36,735 nt of DNA from an uncultured Ruminococcus sp. (lineage in GTDB: Bacteria > Bacillota > Clostridia > Oscillospirales > Ruminococcaceae), in assembly GCA_947169885.1 (NCBI GenBank), contig CAMVRM010000033.1:1-36735 (forward strand), written 5' to 3'. Positions 22,758-29,146 of this stretch are shown piece after piece. Every line of letters starts with the position of its first letter. The first letter of the stretch is position 1. Under the pieces are notes generated by a model, which saw only the letters and a program-made list of their open reading frames with translations, made no database searches and was not told the origin of the DNA. A program made the position numbers and the translations under genes.

Positions 22758-25079
22758 ATGAAAAAAACAGTTCGTATAAAGGTTTTCGGCATAGTTCAGG
22801 GGGTCGGGTTCAGACCGTTTACGGCGGTGGCGGCTGATTCCTGCGGAGTGACGGGGACTGTTGCTAACAAAGGCTCTTATGTGGAGATCTATGCTCGGGG
22901 GAGCAGGGAACAGACAGAACGCTTTCTCGGGATAATAAGGGATTCGCCGCCCGAACGTTCGGTCATTCTGGGACTTGACTGCGAGGAATGCGCCGAGGGC
23001 GAATGTCCCGACTTTCAGGATTTTCAGATAGTCGAAAGCGAAAAGGAGTACGGCGATATTTTTGTGTCGCCCGACATCGCCACCTGTGACAAGTGCCGCT
23101 CGGAACTGTTCGACCCGAATGACAGACGTTTCCTGCACCCGTTCATAAACTGTACGCAGTGTGGTCCGAGACTGACGATCCTTGACACTATGCCCTATGA
23201 CCGTGAGCGCACCAGCATGAAGGAGTTCCCAATGTGCCCCGAGTGCAGCCGTGAATACCACGACCCCGACACTCGCCGCTATGACGCTCAGCCTGTCTGC
23301 TGTAACGAATGCGGTCCGAGGGTGCGGATACTGGGCGAAGATATTTTTGACGGAGATGCCATAACGCTTATAAGACGTGAGATAATGGCAGGCAAAGTCG
23401 CCGCTGTCAAGGGCATAGGAGGCTTTCACCTTTGCTGTGATGCGCACAATGCACAGGCAGTCGGCAGGCTTCGTGAACTGAAACACCGCCCGATGAAGCC
23501 GTTTGCAGTCATGATGCGTGACATGGGAACAGTCCGCCGTGAGTGTGAAGTAAAGGACGGTCAGGAAGAATATCTCACCGGCTGGCAGAAGCCCATAATG
23601 CTTCTTGAACGCCGTGAGGACAGCACCCTCTCGGAACTTATCGCTCCCGACAATGACACGGTGGGCGTTATGCTCCCCTATGCGCCCATGCAGATGCTCC
23701 TGTTCGACTATCCCGACGGCGTGGAGATGACCGACTGCCTTGTAATGACAAGCGGAAACGCAAGGGGAGCGCCGATATGCCGCAGTGACGAGGACGCACT
23801 TGCCGAGATAAGCGGTTTCTGCGACTATATCCTCACTCATGACAGAAAGATACGCATTCGTGCGGACGATTCGGTGTGCGACTGGCTTTTCGGCAAGCCG
23901 TATATGATACGCCGTTCGAGGGGCTTTGCGCCGCTTCCCATAATGCTCCACGGTGCGGAGGGGCGGCAGGCGCTGGGCATCGGCGGCGAATTGAAAAACA
24001 CTTTCTGCGTGGCGAGAAACGGTCTGCTTTACGCTTCGCCGTTCGTGGGGGATATGGCTGACATTCGCACGGTCAAAGCGCTGAAAGAGTCGGTATACCG
24101 AATGCTTGGACTGCTCGAAGCCGAACCGCAGGTGATAGTCTGCGACACTCACCCGATGTATAACACGGTGACAGTTGCCGAGGAACTTTCGGAAGAAATG
24201 GGTTTGCCGCTGGTGAAGATACAGCATCACTTTGCGCACATACTGTCCTGCATGGCTGAGAACCGCACAGCACCCGACCGCCGTGTGATAGGCGTGAGCT
24301 TTGACGGCACGGGTTACGGTGATGACGGCACTATCTGGGGCGGTGAACTTATGGTCTGCGGTTATGACGGTTATGAGCGTGTGGGAAGTGTTGAGCCGTT
24401 CATGCAGTGCGGCGGCGACCTTTCCTCAAAAGAGGGCTGGAGGATAGCCGTCCAGCTTATCCGTCAGGGCTTCGGGGAGCAGGCTGAGGAAGTCTGCGGA
24501 AAGCTTGGGCTTTGCGACAGGCAGACGTTCAAGATACAGTCGGCAATGGCGGACAAGGGCGTGAACAGCGTGCTTTCGACAAGCTGCGGCAGGATCTTCG
24601 ATGCAGTCTCGGCGATACTCGGGATAAGAAAGTCATCGACATTCGAGGGCGAAGCTTCAACGGCACTCATGACGGCGGCAGAACGTTACGTAAAAAAACA
24701 CGGCGAAATGAGACTTTCGATGCCTGTGAGCATAACGGCTGACACTGAAAGCGGCACAGGCTTCATAACGCTTGGGACATCGGAACTTGTGACCGAGATA
24801 ACAAAGCGTTATTTAAGCGGAGGTGATGTGGGACAGCTTGCATACGAGTTTCACCTTGCGCTCTCGGAACTTATCCGCACAGCCTGTATCGAACTTCGTG
24901 AAAGAACAGGCTTGAACGAGACAGCCCTGAGCGGCGGCGTATTTCAGAACAGGCTTCTTGTGCGCCTTACGAAAGCGGCTCTCGAAAAAGCAGGCTTCAA
25001 ACCCCTGCTCCACAGTCTTATCCCGCCCAACGACGGCGGCATCTGCATAGGACAGGCAGCTTTTTTAAATAAGAAATAA
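22758..25079 (+). CDS. hypF: HypF carbamoyltransferase, first step of cyanide ligand synthesis
   Basis: 773 residues, full length. Acylphosphatase domain with GIVQGVGFRPF near the start; two zinc fingers C110/C113/C132/C135 and C160/C163/C182/C185; a YrdC-like domain with KGIGGFHLCCDA; and a Kae1-like domain with HHFAH near residue 490 and VSFDGTGYGDDG. It uses carbamoyl phosphate and ATP to transfer a carbamoyl group to the C-terminal cysteine of HypE. All domains are intact. Its final residues LNKK are encoded by repeat R5. Weak ribosome site (GGTG). Downstream: hypC, hypD and hypE in the order needed to make Fe(CN)2(CO), but no hypA or hypB. Confidence 0.95.
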   Translation: MKKTVRIKVFGIVQGVGFRPFTAVAADSCGVTGTVANKGSYVEIYARGSREQTERFLGIIRDSPPERSVILGLDCEECAEGECPDFQDFQIVESEKEYGDIFVSPDIATCDKCRSELFDPNDRRFLHPFINCTQCGPRLTILDTMPYDRERTSMKEFPMCPECSREYHDPDTRRYDAQPVCCNECGPRVRILGEDIFDGDAITLIRREIMAGKVAAVKGIGGFHLCCDAHNAQAVGRLRELKHRPMKPFAVMMRDMGTVRRECEVKDGQEEYLTGWQKPIMLLERREDSTLSELIAPDNDTVGVMLPYAPMQMLLFDYPDGVEMTDCLVMTSGNARGAPICRSDEDALAEISGFCDYILTHDRKIRIRADDSVCDWLFGKPYMIRRSRGFAPLPIMLHGAEGRQALGIGGELKNTFCVARNGLLYASPFVGDMADIRTVKALKESVYRMLGLLEAEPQVIVCDTHPMYNTVTVAEELSEEMGLPLVKIQHHFAHILSCMAENRTAPDRRVIGVSFDGTGYGDDGTIWGGELMVCGYDGYERVGSVEPFMQCGGDLSSKEGWRIAVQLIRQGFGEQAEEVCGKLGLCDRQTFKIQSAMADKGVNSVLSTSCGRIFDAVSAILGIRKSSTFEGEASTALMTAAERYVKKHGEMRLSMPVSITADTESGTGFITLGTSELVTEITKRYLSGGDVGQLAYEFHLALSELIRTACIELRERTGLNETALSGGVFQNRLLVRLTKAALEKAGFKPLLHSLIPPNDGGICIGQAAFLNKK

Positions 25080-25236
25080 GAAATAAGAAAGAAGAAAGTT
25101 TAAATAGGAAAGTATAAATAAGAAAGTTTTTCCGCTTTGCGTATTTGCACATTTACGCACCTTTCTTATTTTAAATCATCGCCGCAGGCGATACCTTATT
25201 TCTTATTTCTAATTTCTTATTTCTTATTTCGTATAG
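25071..25236. repeat. Heptad-armed palindromic repeat R5
   Basis: AAATAAG heptads start in the last codons of hypF. They are followed by CCGCTTTGCG, then ATCGCC-GCA-GGCGATACC and CTTATTT heptads. Ends about 30 bases before the hypC start. Confidence 0.78.
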
Positions 25237-25265
25237 TTAATTATTATCATTGGAGGTACAAAAAA

Positions 25266-25475
25266 ATGTGTGTTGGTTTATCTGCAAGAGTAGTGAATGT
25301 TAAGGACGGGACTGCGGTCATTGATGCGAGCGGTGCAAAGCGTGAGGTCAGCGCAGGGATACTTGAAGACCTCGAACCGGGGGATTTTGTAATGGTACAC
25401 GCAGGTGTGGCTATCGCTAAGATCACTCAGGACGATTCCGAAGAAGCTGACGAACTCATGGAGGATCTTTTATGA
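25266..25475 (+). CDS. hypC: HypC, chaperone and Fe(CN)2(CO) carrier
   Basis: 69 residues starting MCVG: C2 is the catalytic cysteine, exposed after methionine removal, and H45 in MVHAG is the conserved histidine. HypC binds HypD and carries the iron with its CN and CO ligands to the target apoprotein. GGAGG at good distance; ATGA overlap with hypD shows coupled translation. The acidic tail SEEADELMEDLL is typical. Only one HypC-type protein is encoded, so a specific recipient is not revealed. Confidence 0.95.
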   Translation: MCVGLSARVVNVKDGTAVIDASGAKREVSAGILEDLEPGDFVMVHAGVAIAKITQDDSEEADELMEDLL

Positions 25476-26518
25476 ACGAAAGCGTTAAAAAGGCAAGAGA
25501 CATCATCACGGGCTACAACGGCAGACCGCTGAGGATAATGGAAGTGTGCGGAACTCACACACACGAGATCTTCCGCATAGGGCTTAGAAAACTTCTGCCC
25601 GAAAGCATTGACCTTATCTCGGGTCCGGGATGTCCCGTGTGCGTAACGGCTGTCGGGTTTATTGACGAAGCGGTGTGGCTCGCACTTGAAAAGGGCTGTA
25701 CGGTCTGTACCTTCGGCGACCTTATCAGAGTACCGGGAACGGAAATGAACCTTGCAGATGCAAGGGCAAAGGGCGCTGAGGTCAGACCCGTTTACTCACC
25801 CCTCGATGCGGTGGAGATAGCTAAGGAAAACCCCGACAAGCAGGTGGTGTTCCTTGCAGTCGGTTTTGAGACTACCACACCCTCGGCGTGTCTTGCGGCA
25901 GAGCAGGCAAAAGCGCTGGGGCTGAAAAATTTCTCGCTCCTGACAGCGAACAAGACTATGCCCAACGCCTACAATGCGCTTGTAGGCAGTGCAGACGCTT
26001 TTCTCTATCCCGGGCACGTCAACGCAATAACGGGCAATTCCGCCTGCATAAAGCTGTGCGAGGAAAAAGGCGTTTCGGGAGTTGTAGCAGGCTTTACTCC
26101 GAGCGAGCTGATAACTGCAATGGCTGTGACGATAAAGCTTCTCGAAAAGGGCGAGCCGTTCTTCCGCAACTGTTACACAAGGGTGGTAACGGACGAGGGG
26201 AACAAGTCGGCTATGGCGCTCATGGAGCGTGTCATGGAGCCGTGCGACAGCGAGTGGCGCGGACTTGGACTTATCCCCATGTCGGGTATGAAGCTTCGTG
26301 CGGAGTATGCGGAGTATGACGCACGCATAAAGTACTCCATGCCCGAGATAAAAGGCAAGCCGAACCCTGCCTGCCGATGCGGAGACGTTTTGCAGGGCAA
26401 GTGCAAGCCCTCGGACTGCAAGGTATTCGGCAAAGTCTGCACGCCTCTCCACCCGATAGGAGCGTGCATGGTGTCGGACGAAGGAGCGTGTGCGGCGTAC
26501 TATCAGTATGCTGAATAA
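25472..26518 (+). CDS. hypD: HypD, Fe(CN)2(CO) assembly scaffold
   Basis: 348 residues, usual length. C26 in VCGTHTHE, C54 and C57 in GPGCPVC, GFETTTPS at 131-138, and a cysteine-rich C-terminal region (C301 to C340) holding the 4Fe-4S ligands. HypD with HypC receives cyanide from HypE and binds the iron. All family signatures are intact. Overlaps hypC by four bases and is followed, after an inserted four-helix-bundle gene, by hypE. Confidence 0.96.
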   Translation: MNESVKKARDIITGYNGRPLRIMEVCGTHTHEIFRIGLRKLLPESIDLISGPGCPVCVTAVGFIDEAVWLALEKGCTVCTFGDLIRVPGTEMNLADARAKGAEVRPVYSPLDAVEIAKENPDKQVVFLAVGFETTTPSACLAAEQAKALGLKNFSLLTANKTMPNAYNALVGSADAFLYPGHVNAITGNSACIKLCEEKGVSGVVAGFTPSELITAMAVTIKLLEKGEPFFRNCYTRVVTDEGNKSAMALMERVMEPCDSEWRGLGLIPMSGMKLRAEYAEYDARIKYSMPEIKGKPNPACRCGDVLQGKCKPSDCKVFGKVCTPLHPIGACMVSDEGACAAYYQYAE

Positions 26519-26535
26519 AAGGGAAAAAGAGACAG

Positions 26536-27009
26536 GAAGATAAGAGATAAGAGATAAAAGATAAGAGATATTAGTTTGTTTACTACTTTTTTAGAGGTAT
26601 GTATAAAATATGAGTTTAAACAGCATCGTTCTTGTTAAAAGTAAAAGATTTGCAGTCCGCATAGTAAAAGTCTATTCGTATATGTGTGACAAGCACGAAT
26701 TTGTCATGTCAAAACAGTTGTTAAGATGTGGTACAAGTATCGGTGCAAATATCACTGAGGGCATATATGCACAGAGCAGAGCCGATTTTATCAACAAAAT
26801 AAATATAGCTTTGAAAGAAGCTGCTGAAACGGCATATTGGCTTGACCTTTTAAAAGACACGAATTATTTAACACAGCAACAGTATAGATCTTTGAACAAC
26901 GATTGTCAGGAGATCATAAGGATACTTGCGTCAACGATAAAAACGTCAAAAGGATAGTATCAGAACTATATAAATATCTTTTATCTCTTATCTCTCATCT
27001 CTTATCTAT
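26536..27009. repeat. Inverted heptad arms flanking the four-helix-bundle gene
   Basis: Left arm 26536-26572 (AAGATAAGAGATAAG-type heptads) and right arm 26977-27009 (CTTATCTCTTATCT-type) are inverted copies of each other. They enclose 400 bases with the whole four-helix-bundle gene, between hypD and hypE. This looks like an inserted unit. Confidence 0.7.
26610..26957 (+). CDS. Four-helix-bundle protein of the S23/IVP (bAvd-like) family
   Basis: 115 residues, all helical. Phrases such as SKQLLRCGTSIGANITEG, NKINIALKEAAETAYWLDLL and LNNDCQEIIRILASTIKT match the four-helix-bundle family found in 23S rRNA intervening sequences; the bAvd accessory protein of diversity-generating retroelements is a relative. 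The biochemical role is mostly unknown; a basic surface is compatible with nucleic-acid binding. AGAGG precedes the ATG. It is enclosed by inverted heptad arms and interrupts the hypD-hypE order, suggesting arrival by insertion. No reverse transcriptase or variable repeat is seen nearby. Confidence 0.88.
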   Translation: MSLNSIVLVKSKRFAVRIVKVYSYMCDKHEFVMSKQLLRCGTSIGANITEGIYAQSRADFINKINIALKEAAETAYWLDLLKDTNYLTQQQYRSLNNDCQEIIRILASTIKTSKG

Positions 27010-27035
27010 AATACTATTTTGGAGGTCATATCACA

Positions 27036-28040
27036 ATGAAAGATACAGTAACTCTCGCCCACGGTGCGGGCGGAAAGCAGACAAGTGAGCTTATTGAAAG
27101 GGTGTTCAAGGCGCATTTTGACAGCCCGGAGTTTACCGCTGATGATGCGGCAGTCCTGCCGGAGATAGGCGGAAAACTCGCTATGACAACTGACGGTTTT
27201 ATCGTTTCGCCCTGGAAATTCAACGGCGGTAATATCGGTAAGCTGTCTATCTGCGGAACGGTCAACGACTTGTCCTGCATGGGCGCAAAGCCCCTTTACA
27301 TGACCTGCGGTTTTGTTATCGAGGAGGGTTTTCCACTTGATGATCTCGAACAGATAGCCGCCGCTATGGAGAAAACTGCCGCAGAAGTCGGCGTGAAGAT
27401 AGTCGCAGGCGACACAAAGGTGACAGGCAAGGGTCAGTGCGACGGCGTGTTCATCAACACTACGGGCGTGGGACGCATCATGGAGAACGCTCACACTTCG
27501 GGCAGTCTTGCAAAGCCCGGCGATGCAGTCATCGTGACAGGTGACGTTGGCAGACACGGCTGTACTATCCTTATCGCCCGTGACGATTACGGTATCGAGT
27601 CGGACGTGGACAGCGACTGCGCACCTCTGTGGCACACGGTAGAAAGTATGTTCGAGGTGACAAATGATATACACGTTATACGTGATGCAACAAGGGGCGG
27701 CGTGGGAACTGTTCTTTACGAGATAGCTTCCCAGAGCAATGTAGGCATAACTCTTGACCGTGAGGCTATCCCCGTGGACGAGCGTGTAAAAGGTGTTTGC
27801 GGTATGCTGGGACTTGAACCGCTGTATCTTGCCTGCGAGGGAAGACTTGTTATCTTCGCACCTGCTGAACAGGCTGATGCACTGGTGGCAAAGCTTCGTG
27901 AGGGCAAGTATTCTGCGAATGCGGCAGTCATCGGTCATGTCACGGCTGAAAATATCGGCAAGGTGGTAATGGAAACAGAGATCGGCACACAGACGATGCT
28001 CCCCCAGCCAAAGGGCGAACTTCTCCCGAGAATATGCTGA
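27036..28040 (+). CDS. hypE: HypE, thiocarboxamide dehydratase making the cyanide ligand
   Basis: 334 residues, full length. N-terminal HGAGGKQTSELIE, the PurM-like ATP-binding region with DDAAVLPEIGG and VAGDTKVTGKG, the G-rich ATRGGVG segment, and the obligatory C-terminal cysteine C334 in PRIC that receives the carbamoyl group from HypF and is converted to thiocyanate. Strong GGAGG before ATG 27036. Intact. With HypF, C and D this completes the cyanide branch; no gene for nickel insertion is present here. Confidence 0.96.
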   Translation: MKDTVTLAHGAGGKQTSELIERVFKAHFDSPEFTADDAAVLPEIGGKLAMTTDGFIVSPWKFNGGNIGKLSICGTVNDLSCMGAKPLYMTCGFVIEEGFPLDDLEQIAAAMEKTAAEVGVKIVAGDTKVTGKGQCDGVFINTTGVGRIMENAHTSGSLAKPGDAVIVTGDVGRHGCTILIARDDYGIESDVDSDCAPLWHTVESMFEVTNDIHVIRDATRGGVGTVLYEIASQSNVGITLDREAIPVDERVKGVCGMLGLEPLYLACEGRLVIFAPAEQADALVAKLREGKYSANAAVIGHVTAENIGKVVMETEIGTQTMLPQPKGELLPRIC

Positions 28041-28854
28041 TAAATAAGATATGAGCTATAAATGAGCGATTTTGTTAAAATATACAAATGAAGCGGCACA
28101 TTAAAAGCAGTCCAAAGATTAACTTTTGTGCAAATTGTCAAATCTGCTCATTTATAGTTTGATGTTGACCCTGCTTTTTTTGTGTGGCGTGGGCTTTTCA
28201 TTTTGTTTTGCTTAGGACTGCTTTGATGTAGACCCTACTTTTTGGAGGGACACCCCCTCGGGGAAGAAAGAGGAAAGGGGGGATTTCATGAGACTATCCT
28301 CGGACTGCTTAGTATGCCCCCTTTCCCCTTTCCTCCCCTAGCGGGGTTTCCCTCCAAACCACCTTTCCCCCTCTCCCTACCTTTTCCCTATCTCCCAACT
28401 TTTTACAGATAACAGATGATAGATGACAGACGATAGATAATATTTCACGTTGACCGAGATAGGCTCACGGACTCTTAGGATTCTGAAAGATTTAACTCGA
28501 TAGTTTTTGTGATTAAAAATCAGCATTTCCATGATAAGACATGAATATAGCTATCATCTTATATCTTTCAGATTCCTAAAATATATATCGACTTGAGTTT
28601 AAGGTGTCTAGGTGTCTTATCGACGGTATTACGTCGTTTTGGGTGTCTGAAATGGTGTCTGAAAGACAGGCAGGGTGTATGGAGCAGACACCTTTATATA
28701 GCGAAGTTTTATAGTGTCACGATCACGGCGCATCTCCAAACTTGACTGAAAGCAATTAAGACAGGTTCTTATATATTTTTTATCTACTTGCCAAAAAAAC
28801 ATTGGGCAAAAATAACTTTTGCCGTGCATATTGCAAAAATTTTGGAAAAAACAC
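28041..28854. other. Noncoding stretch with three inverted repeats
   Basis: About 0.8 kb with no convincing gene. It holds a perfect 12-bp inverted repeat (28056-28067 with 28146-28157), an imperfect 42-bp GC/AG-rich inverted repeat (28244-28285 with 28314-28355), and a 17-bp inverted repeat with one mismatch (28475-28491 with 28563-28579). Several GGTGTCT motifs lie at 28600-28665. Confidence 0.7.
28244..28355. repeat. Large purine/pyrimidine-rich inverted repeat
   Basis: The left arm begins GGAGGGACACCCCCTCGGGG and the complement of the right arm begins GGAGGGAAACCCCGCTAGGG; both continue into G/A-rich tracts ending in AAAGGGGG. Loop about 28 bases. Capable of a long hairpin on either strand. 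Confidence 0.75.
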
Positions 28855-28883
28855 TTGACAAAACAGGCGTGATAATGTATAAT
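28855..28883 (+). promoter_or_regulatory. Sigma-A promoter of the P-type ATPase transcript
   Basis: Perfect TTGACA (28855-28860), 17 bases, perfect TATAAT (28878-28883). Transcription should start just before the riboswitch aptamer. Confidence 0.9.
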
Positions 28884-28892
28884 AATATCCGT

Positions 28893-29008
28893 AAAAGAGA
28901 GTAGTCGGCAGGGGAGACCCTGCGTGAACGGCGTCAATCACGTTATCGGCATGGGCTGTGTGTCCGACAGATCGGTATCCGCTGTTCACTCAAATGACGA
29001 GACTTTTA
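28893..29008 (+). ncRNA. Probable yybP-ykoY (Mn2+) riboswitch aptamer
   Basis: P1 forms from AAAAG (28893-28897) and CTTTT (29003-29007). Family-typical pieces are GAGTAG at the 5' side, GTGAAC followed by CGTCAATCACG, a GGCATGGGC segment, and GACGAGAC at the 3' side. The aptamer sits between a consensus promoter and a terminator that shares its 3' P1 strand, upstream of a P-type cation ATPase, the same pairing as known for Mn2+ export genes. The alternative is another metal-sensing leader; not matched. Confidence 0.78.
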
Positions 29009-29105
29009 TTAAGACAGAAAATGCAGTCTGCATAACGGCTTACCATTAGTGTGGGCTATTTTCAGTGCAATTTCTTTTCTGTTTTAATAAAAGCCTCGTT
29101 TTTTT
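28997..29105 (+). terminator. Riboswitch expression platform: intrinsic terminator
   Basis: Bases 28997-29021 pair with 29075-29099 in a 25-bp stem (one mismatch, one G-U), followed by T-run 29099-29105. The 5' arm contains the 3' strand of aptamer P1, so forming the aptamer and forming the terminator exclude each other. Ligand binding should therefore allow read-through (ON switch). Confidence 0.85.
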
Positions 29106-29146
29106 ATGGCTGCTCAAAACTGTTTTTACTGAAAGGACTTTGGAAA

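Noticed and set aside
22734-24239. A 501-residue ORF antisense to hypF, and similar long minus-strand ORFs at 21570-22550, 18264-18965, 27006-27938
   Set aside because: They are mirror frames of well-supported genes, have no ribosome sites, and encode low-quality protein sequences rich in H, R and C.
25137-25265. N-terminal extension of HypC from 25137
   Set aside because: The extension is encoded by the repeat arm (LISYFLF-type translation), and HypC needs the native MC start, which has its own GGAGG.
26610-26957. Diversity-generating retroelement accessory gene (avd)
   Set aside because: Same fold family, but no reverse transcriptase, template repeat or variable repeat is in the window.
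28893-29008. NiCo (czcD) riboswitch
   Set aside because: The conserved pieces of that motif that I know are not visible, whereas the GAGTAG, CGTCA and GAGAC segments and the terminator sharing P1 fit yybP-ykoY better.
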